From assembly GCF_004684245.1 (NCBI RefSeq), contig NZ_CP038452.1:1164796-1228795 (forward strand): 64,000 nucleotides of DNA. The letters are read 5' to 3'. Of the stretch, positions 16,677-26,601 are shown piece after piece (the stretch's first letter is position 1; each line of letters begins with the position of its first letter). The notes under the pieces were generated by a model, which saw only the letters and a program-made list of their open reading frames with translations, was not told where the DNA came from and searched no databases. Made by a program: the position numbers and the translations under genes. Origin of the DNA: Thermus caldilimi (GTDB lineage Bacteria; Deinococcota; Deinococci; Deinococcales; Thermaceae).

Positions 16677-16749
16677 TGCCGCTAAAGGATACCACACCCC
16701 TCAGTCCTCTCACCGCAAAGGCGCTACCATAGGACCAGGGAGGTAGACC

Positions 16750-18603
16750 TTGCCGCAGCGGATCAACCCCTTCACCCTGGTTTTCTTGCTCCTTCTAGGC
16801 TATCTGGCCTATACCGCCTTCACGGGCCCCCCAGCTCCAACCCTTCCCTACACGGAGTTCCGCACCCTGGTGCGCCAAGGCAAAGTGGCGGAGGTTACCC
16901 TGGAGGAAACCCGCATCCTGGGCACCTTGAAGGAACCCGAGCGCTTCCCCACCCCCCAGGGAGGAAGCCAGGTGGCCAGGCGCTTCGCCGTGCCCTTGCC
17001 CCCGACCCAGGTGACCGACCCCGAGCTTCTCCGCTTTCTGGAGGAAAACGGGGTGAGGATCGTCACCAAACCTCCCTCCTTGTGGCCCCAGTTCCTCCTC
17101 TACCTGGGACCCACCCTCCTCCTCATCGTCTTCTTCTGGTTCTTCTTCATGCGGGCCCAGGGTGGGGCCGGGCAGGTGATGCAGTTCGGACAGAGCCGGG
17201 CCAAGCTTTACGGGAAGGAAAAGCAGGTCAACACCACCTTCAAGGACGTGGCCGGCCACGAAGAGGCCAAGCGGGAACTCATGGAGGTGGTGGACTTCCT
17301 CAAGAACCCCAAGAAGTACCTGGAGCTGGGCGCAGAAATCCCCAAAGGAGTTCTCCTGGTGGGCCCTCCCGGAACCGGCAAGACCCTTCTGGCCCGGGCT
17401 GTGGCGGGGGAAGCAGGCGTACCCTTCTTCTCCGTCTCCGCCAGCGAGTTCATGGAGATGTTCGTGGGCGTGGGGGCAAGCCGGGTGCGAAGCCTCTTCG
17501 AGGACGCCCGAAGGAACGCTCCCAGCATCATCTTCATCGACGAGCTGGACTCCATCGGCCGCAAACGGGGGGCAGGCATCGGGGGCGGCCATGACGAGCG
17601 AGAGCAGACCCTGAACCAGATCCTTTCCGAGATGGACGGCTTTGAAAAGGACACCTCGGTAATTGTTCTGGCCGCCACCAACCGCCCGGACATCCTGGAC
17701 CCCGCCCTGCTGCGCCCCGGGCGCTTTGACCGCCAGGTGGTGGTGGGCCTTCCCACCCTGGAAGAGCGCCGGGATATCCTCCTGGTGCACATGCGGGGTA
17801 AACCCATCGCCGAGGAAGTGGATGCCCTAGAGCTGGCCCACCTCACCCCGGGCTTCTCCGGAGCCGACCTGAAGAACCTGGTCAACGAAGCAGCCCTGCT
17901 GGCGGCCCGGGATGGTGCCAAGAAAATCCGCAAGGAGCACTTCCTGAAGGCCCTGGACAAGATCGTCCTGGGCCTCGAGCGGCCTGCCCTTAAGCTTTCC
18001 GAGGAGGAGAAGAGGGCCGTGGCTTACCACGAGGCCGGGCATGCGGTGGTGGGCGAGGTTCTGCCCCACGCGGACAAAACCGAGAAGGTCTCCATCGTCC
18101 CCCGGGGCATGGCCTTGGGTGCCCGCTGGAGCAAACCGGAGGAAAGGGTTTTGGTTTCCAAGGACCACCTCATGGACGAACTGGCCGTCCTCATGGCAGG
18201 CCGGGTGGCGGAGGAACTCTTCACCGGCACCGTGACCACCGGGGCCCAGGACGACTTCAAACGGGCGACCCAGATCGCCAAACGCATGGTCCTGGACTGG
18301 GGTATGGGGGAGCACTTCCGGAACATCGCCTGGGGTTCGGACTCCGGCCCCATCTTCCTGGGTGAGGAGATCGCCAAGAAGAAAGACCACTCCGAGGAAA
18401 CCGCCCGCCTCATCGACCAGGACATCCGCAAGGTCCTGGACGAAGCCTACGCCAAGGCCCGCCAGGTCCTCATGGAGCACGCCCCCGCCATGCACAAGAT
18501 CGCCGAGGAACTCCTTAGGGAGGAAACCATCCCCGGGGAGCGGGTGCGGGCCATCCTCAAGGAAACCCAGGCGGTGCAAAGGGCCTCGGAGGAAAGCGCC
18601 TAG
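16750..18603 (+). CDS. ftsH: ATP-dependent zinc metalloprotease FtsH
   Basis: 617-residue membrane-bound AAA+ protease for membrane and regulatory protein turnover. Two membrane helices (about 10-24 and 113-135), Walker A GPPGTGKT at 205-212, Walker B IFIDELD at 261-267, the second region of homology around [19 protein letters not shown], and the zinc motif HEAGH at 427-431 with a later Asp ligand in TGAQDDF. It begins with TTG 16750 behind AGGGAGGT; a TACCAT -10 lies at 16725-16730. The 3' end overlaps glpD by 4 bp, convergent. Confidence 0.96.
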   Translation: MPQRINPFTLVFLLLLGYLAYTAFTGPPAPTLPYTEFRTLVRQGKVAEVTLEETRILGTLKEPERFPTPQGGSQVARRFAVPLPPTQVTDPELLRFLEENGVRIVTKPPSLWPQFLLYLGPTLLLIVFFWFFFMRAQGGAGQVMQFGQSRAKLYGKEKQVNTTFKDVAGHEEAKRELMEVVDFLKNPKKYLELGAEIPKGVLLVGPPGTGKTLLARAVAGEAGVPFFSVSASEFMEMFVGVGASRVRSLFEDARRNAPSIIFIDELDSIGRKRGAGIGGGHDEREQTLNQILSEMDGFEKDTSVIVLAATNRPDILDPALLRPGRFDRQVVVGLPTLEERRDILLVHMRGKPIAEEVDALELAHLTPGFSGADLKNLVNEAALLAARDGAKKIRKEHFLKALDKIVLGLERPALKLSEEEKRAVAYHEAGHAVVGEVLPHADKTEKVSIVPRGMALGARWSKPEERVLVSKDHLMDELAVLMAGRVAEELFTGTVTTGAQDDFKRATQIAKRMVLDWGMGEHFRNIAWGSDSGPIFLGEEIAKKKDHSEETARLIDQDIRKVLDEAYAKARQVLMEHAPAMHKIAEELLREETIPGERVRAILKETQAVQRASEESA

Positions 18604-20138
18604 CAAAGACCGGCAAGAGCCTTTTCAGCCTCCAAGAGAAGGGCCTGTTTCCTTTCCTCCCCCCAGCCCAGGAGAGGGGCCATGAGGTCCCCCACCCGGG
18701 GCAGGGCTTCCTCCGCCCGCTTCCGGTCCAGTAGGGCCAGGCCCATCCTGCGGGCCAGCACGTCCAGGGGCTTTTGGGCAAGTTCCTCCCTCACCGCCCA
18801 CACCACCTCCCCCTCCAGGTAGGGAAGCCCGGGGAGAAGGGGCCTATCCCCCAGGGCGGCCACCTGGAGGGCCAGGGTGCCGTAGTGGGCGTAGAGGTGT
18901 TCGGCCACCCCCTCCGGCAGGGGCAGGGGAGGCCTGGGCCCTGCCCCCAGGAGGGGGGTGCGGTGGCTCTCCGAGGGGGGAAGGGGCAGGGAGAGGTCTT
19001 TTGCCAGGCGCTCCAGGAGGTCCAGGGCCATGAGGCGGAAGGTGGTCCACTTGCCCCCGGTGAGGGTGTAAAGGCCCTGTTCCTCCAGGATGAGGTGGTC
19101 CCGCACCAAAAGCCTCGTCTCCCCCTTCCCCACCAGGGGCCTCAGGCCCGCCCAGGCGGCCAGGACCCGGCCCGAGAGATCCCCCAGGTAGGGCCTTACC
19201 TCCTCCAGGAGGTAGGCCACCTCCTCCTCCCGGGGCAGGGGGCAGGCGGTGGCCTCAGCGGGGAGGTCGGTGGTGCCCAGAAGGGCCCGGCCCTGCCAAG
19301 GCAGGAGGAAGAGGACCCGGCTGTCCCGGGTCCGGGGCAGGAGGAGGCCCACCCGCAAGGGGTAGTCCAGGACCAAGTGGGTCCCGTTGGAAGGGGTGAG
19401 GAGGGGGGGAAGATGGGGGTCGAGGAGGTGGCGCACCCGGTCCGCCTGGGGGCCGGTGGCGTTCACCACCGCCTTGGCGTAGACCTCCACCTCCTTCCCC
19501 GTGAGCCGGTCCCGCACCACCGCCCCCCTTACCCTTCCCCCCTTCAGGAGGAAACCCGTGGCCTCGGCGTGGTTCAGGGCCACCGCCCCCCGCCCGATAG
19601 CGGAGAGGATGAGGGCCAGGTTCAGGCGGTAGTCGGCGAACTGCCCATCCTGGTAGAGGATGCCCCCCAGGGTGGGGGGAAGGCCGGGGAAGAGGGTCTG
19701 CACCTCCTTGGGAGGAGCGTAGCGGCTTGGGGCCAGTCGCCTCCTTCCCGCCAACAGGTCGTAGAGCTTGAGGCCGAGCCCATAGTAGGGGATCTCCAGG
19801 GGGCGGAAGAGGGGGGTGAGAAGGGTTAAGGGCCTGGCCAGGTGGGGGGCGAGCTCCATCACCACCCTCCTCTCCTTAAGGGCGTCCCGCACCAGGCGAA
19901 GCTGCCTGGGGTCCCGGTGCCGCACCGCCAGCTCCAGGTAGCGCACCCCCCCGTGGAGGAGCTTGGTGGAGCGGCTGCTGGTCCCCGCCCCGAAGTCCCC
20001 CGCCTCCACCAAGGCCGCCCTTAGGCCCCTTAAGGTGGCCTCCCACAACACCCCGGCCCCCGTGGCCCCGCCCCCGATCACCAGGAGGTCCAGGGGCTCC
20101 TTAAGGCGTTCCCAGAGCTCCTCCCGGCTTGGGGTCAT
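18600..20138 (-). CDS. glpD: FAD-dependent glycerol-3-phosphate dehydrogenase
   Basis: 512 residues. Oxidises glycerol-3-phosphate to dihydroxyacetone phosphate, passing electrons to quinone. FAD motif [17 protein letters not shown] is near residues 18-34, followed by [18 protein letters not shown] and the WAGLRPLV motif. ATG 20138 overlaps the glpK stop (ATGA). It is the last gene of the large minus-strand operon, which begins near 32779. I see no CCTCGAGG octamers in glpK or glpD, although they are frequent elsewhere. Confidence 0.94.
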   Translation of the reverse strand: MTPSREELWERLKEPLDLLVIGGGATGAGVLWEATLRGLRAALVEAGDFGAGTSSRSTKLLHGGVRYLELAVRHRDPRQLRLVRDALKERRVVMELAPHLARPLTLLTPLFRPLEIPYYGLGLKLYDLLAGRRRLAPSRYAPPKEVQTLFPGLPPTLGGILYQDGQFADYRLNLALILSAIGRGAVALNHAEATGFLLKGGRVRGAVVRDRLTGKEVEVYAKAVVNATGPQADRVRHLLDPHLPPLLTPSNGTHLVLDYPLRVGLLLPRTRDSRVLFLLPWQGRALLGTTDLPAEATACPLPREEEVAYLLEEVRPYLGDLSGRVLAAWAGLRPLVGKGETRLLVRDHLILEEQGLYTLTGGKWTTFRLMALDLLERLAKDLSLPLPPSESHRTPLLGAGPRPPLPLPEGVAEHLYAHYGTLALQVAALGDRPLLPGLPYLEGEVVWAVREELAQKPLDVLARRMGLALLDRKRAEEALPRVGDLMAPLLGWGEERKQALLLEAEKALAGLC

Positions 20139-21625
20139 CCCTCCTCCCTCGCCCAGCCCAAAGTCCGCTCCACCGCCCGCCGCCACCCTTGGTGCAGGGC
20201 CTGCCGCCGTTCCAGGGACATACGGGGAGGAAAGGAAGCCTCCAGGATCCAGGCCCTCTTCACCCCCTCTAGGTCCAAGGCTCCCGCCCCCACCCCCGCC
20301 ATCAGGGCCGCCCCCAGGGCGGTGGTCTCCGTGACCCTAGGTCTCAGGACCGGCACCCCCAGGAGGTCCGCCTGGATCTGCAGGAAGAGATGGTTCCCGG
20401 CCATCCCCCCGTCCACCCGGAGTTCGGCCAGGGAAACCCCCGCCTCCTCCATGAGGGCCACCACGTCCACTACCTGGAAGGCCACCCCCTCCAGGGCCGC
20501 CCGGGCCAGGTGGGCCCTGGTGGTCCCCCGGGTGAGGCCCAGAATGGCCCCCCGGGCGTAGGGGTCCCAGTAGGGGGCCCCCAGGCCGGTGAAGGCCGGG
20601 ACCAGGTACACGCCCCCACTATCCGCCACCTCCCGGGCCAACGCCTCCACCTCGCCGCTCTCCCGAATGAGCCCCAGACCGTCCCTTAGCCACCCCACCA
20701 CCGCCCCCGCCATGAAGACGCTCCCCTCCAGGGCGTAGCTGGCTTGGCCCCTTACGCTCCAGGCCACGGTGCTGAGGAGGCCCTTCGGGGAAGGGACGGG
20801 CCGCTTTCCCGTGTTCAGGAGCAGAAAGGCCCCAGTCCCGTAGGTGCACTTCCCCTGGCCCGCCGCCAAGGCCGCCTGGCCGAAGAGGGCCGCCTGCTGG
20901 TCCCCCAGCACCCCGCGGATGGGGATGGGGGCCCCGAAGAGCTCCGGGAGGGTCGCCCCAAACTCCCCATCCGAGGGGCGCACCTCGGGCAGCATGGCCG
21001 GGGGGATCCCCAGAATCCCCAAAAGCTCCTCGTCCCAGGAGAGGGTGTGCAGGTTAAAAAGCAGGGTGCGGCTGGCGTTGGAGGGATCCGTGGCGTGCAC
21101 CCTTCCCCCAGTGAGGCGGTAGAGGAGCCAGGTGTCCACGGTGCCAAAGAGGGCCTCGCCCCGCTCAGCCTTTTCCTTTAGCCCAGGGACGTTCTCCAGG
21201 AGCCAGCGGAGCTTGGTGCCGGAGAAGTAGGGGTCCAAAAGAAGCCCGGTGCGCTCCCGGAAGAGGGGCTCCAAGCCCTGGGCCTTGAGCTCCTGGCAGA
21301 GGGAGGCCGTGCGCCTATCCTGCCAGACAATGGCGTCATAGAGAGGCTTCCCCGTGCCCCTTTCAAACACGAGGGTGGTCTCCCGCTGGTTGGTGAGGCC
21401 CAGGGCCACCACCTCCCGGGCCTCCACCCCCGCCCTCTGGAGGACCTCCTGGGCCACCCCAAGCTGGCTTTCCCAGATCTCCAGGGGATCGTGCTCCACC
21501 CAGCCCGGCCTCGGGTAGAGCTGGCGGAACTCCCTCTGGGCCATGGCCACAGGCCTCCCCTCCAGGCTGAAGAGGAGGGCCCGGCTGCTGGTGGTGCCTT
21601 GGTCCAAGGCGAGGAGGTATCTCAT
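20135..21625 (-). CDS. glpK: Glycerol kinase
   Basis: 496-residue FGGY kinase phosphorylating glycerol. Distinctive GlpK motifs: [14 protein letters not shown] at the start, [44 protein letters not shown] and [11 protein letters not shown], and [20 protein letters not shown] with GGMAGN further on. The ATG at 21625 overlaps the galT stop (ATGA), so it is translationally coupled to galactose genes, an unusual placement. Together with glpD it channels glycerol into glycolysis. No glycerol facilitator gene is nearby. Confidence 0.95.
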   Translation of the reverse strand: MRYLLALDQGTTSSRALLFSLEGRPVAMAQREFRQLYPRPGWVEHDPLEIWESQLGVAQEVLQRAGVEAREVVALGLTNQRETTLVFERGTGKPLYDAIVWQDRRTASLCQELKAQGLEPLFRERTGLLLDPYFSGTKLRWLLENVPGLKEKAERGEALFGTVDTWLLYRLTGGRVHATDPSNASRTLLFNLHTLSWDEELLGILGIPPAMLPEVRPSDGEFGATLPELFGAPIPIRGVLGDQQAALFGQAALAAGQGKCTYGTGAFLLLNTGKRPVPSPKGLLSTVAWSVRGQASYALEGSVFMAGAVVGWLRDGLGLIRESGEVEALAREVADSGGVYLVPAFTGLGAPYWDPYARGAILGLTRGTTRAHLARAALEGVAFQVVDVVALMEEAGVSLAELRVDGGMAGNHLFLQIQADLLGVPVLRPRVTETTALGAALMAGVGAGALDLEGVKRAWILEASFPPRMSLERRQALHQGWRRAVERTLGWAREEG

Positions 21626-22692
21626 AGGACCTCCCGTAAGCTTTGGGCGGTCTCCTCCGGCAGGGCGTCCACCACGAAGGTGCCCGCCCCAAGCTCCGTG
21701 CCCGCCAGGAACTTGAGTTTATCCTTGGCCCTTTTAGGGGGATAGAACTCCACGTGGAAGTGAAAGGTGCGCTCCTCCCCCAAGGGGGCGGCGTGGAAGA
21801 CCATCACGTAGGGGAAGGGCTCCCCGAAAAGGGCGTCGTAGCGGGCCACCACCCGGCCCAGAAGCCGGGCGAAGGCGGCCATCTCCCCTTCGGAAAAGGT
21901 CCAGGGCCCCGGGTGGCGCTCCCAAGGGGCCACCCAAACCTCGTAAGGGTAACGGGCGAAGGGGGGCACGAAGGCCAGGAAACCCTCCTCCTCGTCCACC
22001 CGGTAGGGCTCCAGGTGGGGGAAAAGCTCCAGGAGCACGGGCCTTTCCCTAAAGGCCTGGCTTTCTCGCTCCAGGATGGGGGGCACGAAGGGGTAGGCGT
22101 AGACCTGCCCGTGGGGATGGTGGAGGGTCACCCCCACCGCCTCCCCCCGGTTCTCGAAGGGCATAACGAACCGGATCCCCTCGAGGGCGTAGAGGGCCTG
22201 GTACCGCTCCCGCCAAACCCAGGCGAGGAGAAGCCTTTCCTCCTCCGGGAGGGTGGCCAGGCTTCCCGTGTGGCTTGGGGTATAAACCACCACCTCGCAC
22301 CGGCCCAAGGCCCTCTCCGCAGGAACGGGAAGTCCTTCCGGGGGAGGGGTGGGGCGTGGCACCAGGGAGGGAAACCGATTCTCAAAGACCGCCACCTGAA
22401 ATTGGGCAAAGGGGATCTCCGTGGGGAAACCCCCTTCCCGGCTGGGGCACAAGGGGCAGTGCTCCTGGGGAGGCAAGAAGGTGCGCTCCTGGCGGTGGGC
22501 GGCGTAGACCACCCACTCCCCCCGCAAGGGGTGGTAGCGGAGGTGCGGGCTTGGGGAGATGGACCTCGCCCCCTCCGGTACGGAGGGCTCCTCGGCCACG
22601 GGCAAGACCTCTACCTCGAGGGGATGAAGCCGGTAAAGAATCAGCTCTCGCCCGTCCCTCTTGCGATGCACGTGCTTATAAAAGGAAGGCAT
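21622..22692 (-). CDS. galT: Galactose-1-phosphate uridylyltransferase
   Basis: 356-residue Leloir-pathway enzyme converting galactose-1-phosphate and UDP-glucose to UDP-galactose and glucose-1-phosphate. The catalytic motif HHPHGQ is present, and zinc-type Cys are visible in [11 protein letters not shown]. The second HIT-like half shows [23 protein letters not shown] in pieces. The start ATG 22692 lies inside galA (17-bp overlap). galK and galE are not in the window, so they must be elsewhere. Confidence 0.94.
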   Translation of the reverse strand: MPSFYKHVHRKRDGRELILYRLHPLEVEVLPVAEEPSVPEGARSISPSPHLRYHPLRGEWVVYAAHRQERTFLPPQEHCPLCPSREGGFPTEIPFAQFQVAVFENRFPSLVPRPTPPPEGLPVPAERALGRCEVVVYTPSHTGSLATLPEEERLLLAWVWRERYQALYALEGIRFVMPFENRGEAVGVTLHHPHGQVYAYPFVPPILERESQAFRERPVLLELFPHLEPYRVDEEEGFLAFVPPFARYPYEVWVAPWERHPGPWTFSEGEMAAFARLLGRVVARYDALFGEPFPYVMVFHAAPLGEERTFHFHVEFYPPKRAKDKLKFLAGTELGAGTFVVDALPEETAQSLREVL

Positions 22693-24124
22693 AGTCCAAA
22701 ACCTCCTCCCCCACCCGGAAACGGTAGGGGCCAAGGGGCTCCACCTCCTTATCCCGGCTCAGGTAGGCCCAAAGCCTTTCCCTTTCCTCCGGGGAAAGCC
22801 AGGAGGGCGGGTCGGAGGTAGCCTTGAAGCCCGTGATCTCCCCCATGGCCTCCTGCAGCCGCATCTCCTCTGGGAACAGCAGGGAGAAACGGCTCCGAAA
22901 GAAGGCCACGTCCGGGTCCACCTGGACGTTTTCCCCAAGCCACAAGCGGTGGAGGGTGGTGCGGAGGGCATTCCTTAGCCCCGGGCCCGTGGGGTCCTGT
23001 AGCCAGTAGGAGCGGTCCTCGTTGTCCCAGTAGGGGGCCACGTCCGGACCCACCCTGAGGCCATCGGCAAGCCCCAAGGAGGCCAGGACGGGAGCGCCGC
23101 AGAAGAGAAGGTAGGCCTCCCCTGCCTCCTCGCGGATCCGCTCCATGGCCTTACGGTACCGCACCTCCCCCTCGGCCCCGGGTAAAGCGGCAGCGTAGAG
23201 GAAATCCAGCTTCAGGTAGTCGTACCCCCAGGCCCGCACCTCGCGCACCAAGCCCGCCACATGGTCCAAAACCTCCTCGTTGCCCGAATCCAGGGCGTAT
23301 AGGGGCTTCCCCCAGTTGAAGCCCGCGGGGATGGGCCTTCCCTCCCCGTCCCGCAGGATCCACTCGGGGTAGGCCCGCACTAGGGGGCTATCCGGCGTCA
23401 CCAAAAAGGGAGCCAGCCATAACCCCGCCCTGAAGCCCTTTTCCCGGATCCTCTCCGCCAAAAAGGCCATCCCCCGGGGGAAGCGCCCGTTGGGTTCCCA
23501 GTCCCCGAGGGCCCGCTGCCAGCCGTCGTCGATCTGGAAGACCTCAAAGGGAAGCCCGGCCACTTCCTCCAGCACCTCGAGGAGCAAGGCCTCGTGGATC
23601 CGGTTGTAGAAGCTATACCAGGAGCACCACAGCCTGGGGGGTCCTTTAGAAAGCCGCCTGGGAAGGAGGCGGGCGTAGGCGGCGAAGACCTCCGCCTCTG
23701 GACCGTAGGCCAAAAACCAGCGCCCCTCCCCAGAGGCGTACCGGCCCAAGAGGAGGTCGTCCCGGCCCAAAACCCTGGCCCCCAGGTCCAGGGTCCCCAG
23801 GAGGAGGACCTCCCCCCCGGGAAAGCGCAGGGCCCCCAGGCCGCTCCCCCACCAGGCCCCCGCCTCTAGGAGGAAGGGGTCGTCAGCCTGAGGCCTACGG
23901 GCCTCGGGGAAAAGGGGCTTCGGGGGAAAGTTTAGGTCCACCCAGGTGGTGAGGCTCCAGCTCTGCCAGCCGTGGCGGAAGAAGCGCTCCGAGACAAAGG
24001 GAGCAAAGACCCGCACCTCCCGGCCCCTCAGGAGGTAACCCCCGGGAACAGGCCCAAAGACCTCCCCCAGGACCGGCACCTCGAGGCGGCTTTCCCGAAG
24101 AGGATCCGAGAACTCCAGCCGCAT
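22676..24124 (-). CDS. galA: Alpha-galactosidase, GH36
   Basis: 482-residue retaining glycosidase (AgaT-like) that removes terminal alpha-galactose, as in melibiose or digalactosyl-glycerol. The barrel shows VFQIDDGWQRALGDWEPNGRFP in pieces, the nucleophile in YDYLKLDFLYAA (Asp), and an acid/base Asp in LRVGPDVAPYW. The short form (about 480 residues) is the one known from Thermus. There is no signal peptide, so it is cytoplasmic and needs an importer. The start ATG 24124 gives MRLEFSDP; a GTG/ATG further up is possible. It follows the transporter remnant by 14 bp. Confidence 0.93.
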   Translation of the reverse strand: MRLEFSDPLRESRLEVPVLGEVFGPVPGGYLLRGREVRVFAPFVSERFFRHGWQSWSLTTWVDLNFPPKPLFPEARRPQADDPFLLEAGAWWGSGLGALRFPGGEVLLLGTLDLGARVLGRDDLLLGRYASGEGRWFLAYGPEAEVFAAYARLLPRRLSKGPPRLWCSWYSFYNRIHEALLLEVLEEVAGLPFEVFQIDDGWQRALGDWEPNGRFPRGMAFLAERIREKGFRAGLWLAPFLVTPDSPLVRAYPEWILRDGEGRPIPAGFNWGKPLYALDSGNEEVLDHVAGLVREVRAWGYDYLKLDFLYAAALPGAEGEVRYRKAMERIREEAGEAYLLFCGAPVLASLGLADGLRVGPDVAPYWDNEDRSYWLQDPTGPGLRNALRTTLHRLWLGENVQVDPDVAFFRSRFSLLFPEEMRLQEAMGEITGFKATSDPPSWLSPEERERLWAYLSRDKEVEPLGPYRFRVGEEVLDYAFLL

Positions 24125-24138
24125 GCCCCACATCCCCC

Positions 24139-24523
24139 CTAGGAGCTTCCTGCCCCCGGCATTTTACCCTTCGCTCCGTAAGGGAAGCGAAAGGCTAAGG
24201 CTAGGGCCAAAAGCGTAGCCAAAAAGGGTGGACCCGCCATAAGGAAGCGGAAGGCAGCCTCGGGGCGTGGGCCCGGCACCTCCCCGCTCACGTAGCCGAA
24301 GAGGGGGGTGAGGAGGGCAAAGGAAAGAGCCTGCAGGGGTCCGGAAAGGCGGTTGATGAAGCCGTACACGCTATACGGAAAAGACCAAGCGGGCCAAGGC
24401 AAAGGCGCCGGCGGCCAGGCCCAGGTGGTCCAGGTAGTAAAAGGCCAGGTAGGTGCCGAAGGTCTGGCCCGGCAGGGTCAGGCCCAAAGCCCCCAGGGCA
24501 TAGGCGATAGGGGCCGGGATCAC
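24139..24523 (-). pseudogene. Remnant of a GPH-family sugar transporter (internal deletion plus frameshift)
   Basis: The N-terminal piece (YALGALGLTLPGQTFGTYLA..., GTG 24523) matches the first helix of the intact GPH transporter at 30726-31979. It runs to LARLVFSV and meets a TAG. In another frame the text continues from YSVYGFINRLSG through LTPLFGYVSGEVPGPRP to the last helix, matching the C-terminus of the same paralog. Roughly 250-300 central residues are missing. The start overlaps the GH2 stop as GTGA, showing that it was once a normal operon member. Confidence 0.8.
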
Positions 24524-26601
24524 CAGGCCACCCCCAGGGGCAGGATAGGCTCCAGGTACTCCACCTCGAGGACATGTCGGGACCAAAGCCTTTCTCCCTC
24601 GTAGGCTTCCCCCACCAGGCGGTAGGTACCAGGGGGAAGCCGCCTCAAGGCCTCCTGGAGGGGAAGGTAACGGGCCTGGGCCTCGAGGGAGCTTTCCCAA
24701 AGCTCTCCCAGGCTGAAAAACCGCCGGGCCTCCCCTGGGGCCAGGGCCACCTCCTCCTCAACAAGGGGAAGGCCACCCGGGCCCTCCAACCAAAGGCGCA
24801 CCCTAAGCCTCAGGGGCCGGTCCAGGTCGCTTATGAGCCAGGCCTCCTGCAGGGGAGGCCCTCCCACCTCCATCCTTTCCCGGTAGGGAACCAAGGAGAG
24901 GAGAACCGGGCTGCTGGCCTCCTTCAGGGCGTAGTAGCCCTTCTTGGGCACCCGCTCCACGTCCACCACCGCCCAGGTGATCCCCTCCCAGGGCTCCACG
25001 AACATGAACTGAAAGTAGCCCACCACCCGCCCCTTGCCCCGCCGGTAGGCGTGGATGGCGAACTCCAAAAGCCTTGCCTGGTAGGCCTGGGAGTTCTCCA
25101 CAAACTCCTCCAGGGACCCCCCCACCTCCACCCCCGCCACCCGGAAGGTCTCGTGGGGCTGGAAGTTATGGTAGGCGTAGACCTCCCACCTGGGGGGCCA
25201 GGCCGCCTCCCCCAGGACCCGGCGCAAGAGCTCCGCCCGGGGCAGAGCCTGGGCCCCGAACTCGGAAGGAAGGGGGGCCCCGGGGAGGGCCAGGAAGTCC
25301 CGCAGGTGCCCCCAGTACCACCCAGGGTAGGGGTGCTCGCGGAAATCCGAGGCCTCCTTCACCGGGCGGGTGGGGTCTTCGGCCCTGAGGGCAGCGGCCA
25401 AGAGAGGGCCTAAGGTATGGCGGTTGTGGGTGGGCTCGTTCTGGGCGCACCAGAGGTAAAGGGAGGGATGGGCCCCCAGCACCTCCACCATGGCCCTTGC
25501 CTGGCGCAAGGCCTCCTGGGCAAAGGCCTCGTCGGGGGCGTACCCCCACTGCAAGGGGAAGTCCTGCCAGACCAGGATCCCCTCCTGGTTGCAGGCCTGA
25601 TAGAAAGCTGGGTGGGTCACGTGAGCGTGGACCCGCACCGCGTTCAGATTGGCCTCCTTGAGGAGGGCCACGTCCTTCCGGGCCAGGGCCTCGCCGTAGC
25701 CGGCAAGCCACTGGGTGGGGATGATGTTGGTCCCCCTCAGGAAAAGCCTCTTGCCGTTTAGAAGAAGCCACCCTTCCCCGTCCAGCTCCACGGTGCGGAA
25801 GCCAAGAGGAGCCCTTAGGCTTGCCCCCAGAAGCTCCGCCTCCAGGCGGAAGAGATGGGGGAACCCCCGTTCCCACACCTCCCACAGGGGCATCCCGGGC
25901 AGGTCCCAGACCACCTCCTGCCAGCCCCGTCCCCCTTCCCCCTCCAGGACCAGCCTCCGCTCCAGGGCCTCCCCAGAGAAGTTCTCGGGGAGGATCCTGA
26001 GGGCCACCTCCTCGCGGAAGGACCTGGGGGCATCCACCAGAAGGCGCACCCATAGCCGCCACCCCCCGGGCCGGGGAAGGAGGCGGTGGGTGAGGGCGAG
26101 AAGAGCCACCTCCTCCCGCATCCAGACCTCCACCCCGCCCCACAGGCCCCCCGTTCCCCGCTCCTGGCCCCGTTCCGTGGTCCCCCCGGGGCGGCAGTCG
26201 TGCTGCCCAAAGACCCCCTTGATCTGACGCTTGAACCGGGGCCAGACCCCCAGGGGCTCCTTGGGGGCGGAAACCCTAAGGAGAAGCTCCCGCCCAGGGG
26301 GAAGCTCCAGAAGCCAGGGGAAGAAGTACCCCTCGTGCCGTCCCAGACAGGTGCCATCCAGCCAGGCCTCCTGGTAATAGTCCCCCAAGGAGCGGAGGAA
26401 GCGCCTAGGCCCTCCCTCGGGAAGGGAGAAGCGGTACCAGCCCACCTCCGCCTCCAGGCCCTCCAGGCGTGCGCCCTCCGGCCCCACGGACTCACCCAGG
26501 CTCCACTGGTGGGGAAGGGCCACCTCCCGCCAGCCCTCCTGGGGTAGTTCCGCCGGGGTCCTCGCTTCATGGGCCAAAAACCAAGCTCTTTCCCACCTCA
26601 T
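24520..26601 (-). CDS. Glycoside hydrolase family 2 enzyme (beta-mannosidase/galactosidase type)
   Basis: 693 residues. N-terminal jelly-roll (ALPHQWSLGE, YYQEAWLDGTCLGRHEGYFFPW in pieces), an Ig-like middle and the TIM barrel from about residue 270 (LFLRGTNIIPTQW). The acid/base Glu is in YLWCAQNEPTH and the nucleophile Glu in LPSEFGAQALP. ATG 26601 overlaps the GH31 stop (ATGA). Substrate specificity cannot be read; the LWCAQNEP form is closer to beta-mannosidase-like members than to LacZ. No signal peptide. Confidence 0.85.
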   Translation of the reverse strand: MRWERAWFLAHEARTPAELPQEGWREVALPHQWSLGESVGPEGARLEGLEAEVGWYRFSLPEGGPRRFLRSLGDYYQEAWLDGTCLGRHEGYFFPWLLELPPGRELLLRVSAPKEPLGVWPRFKRQIKGVFGQHDCRPGGTTERGQERGTGGLWGGVEVWMREEVALLALTHRLLPRPGGWRLWVRLLVDAPRSFREEVALRILPENFSGEALERRLVLEGEGGRGWQEVVWDLPGMPLWEVWERGFPHLFRLEAELLGASLRAPLGFRTVELDGEGWLLLNGKRLFLRGTNIIPTQWLAGYGEALARKDVALLKEANLNAVRVHAHVTHPAFYQACNQEGILVWQDFPLQWGYAPDEAFAQEALRQARAMVEVLGAHPSLYLWCAQNEPTHNRHTLGPLLAAALRAEDPTRPVKEASDFREHPYPGWYWGHLRDFLALPGAPLPSEFGAQALPRAELLRRVLGEAAWPPRWEVYAYHNFQPHETFRVAGVEVGGSLEEFVENSQAYQARLLEFAIHAYRRGKGRVVGYFQFMFVEPWEGITWAVVDVERVPKKGYYALKEASSPVLLSLVPYRERMEVGGPPLQEAWLISDLDRPLRLRVRLWLEGPGGLPLVEEEVALAPGEARRFFSLGELWESSLEAQARYLPLQEALRRLPPGTYRLVGEAYEGERLWSRHVLEVEYLEPILPLGVAW

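Noticed and set aside
15390..16685. Long open frame opposite the TPR protein
   Set aside because: Shadow of the repeat gene; no ribosome site and Gly/Pro/Gln-rich translation without any domain.
24371..24700. Short membrane protein between GH2 and galA as a real small gene
   Set aside because: Both ends match first and last helices of the GPH transporter, and they are in different frames, so it is a deletion remnant.
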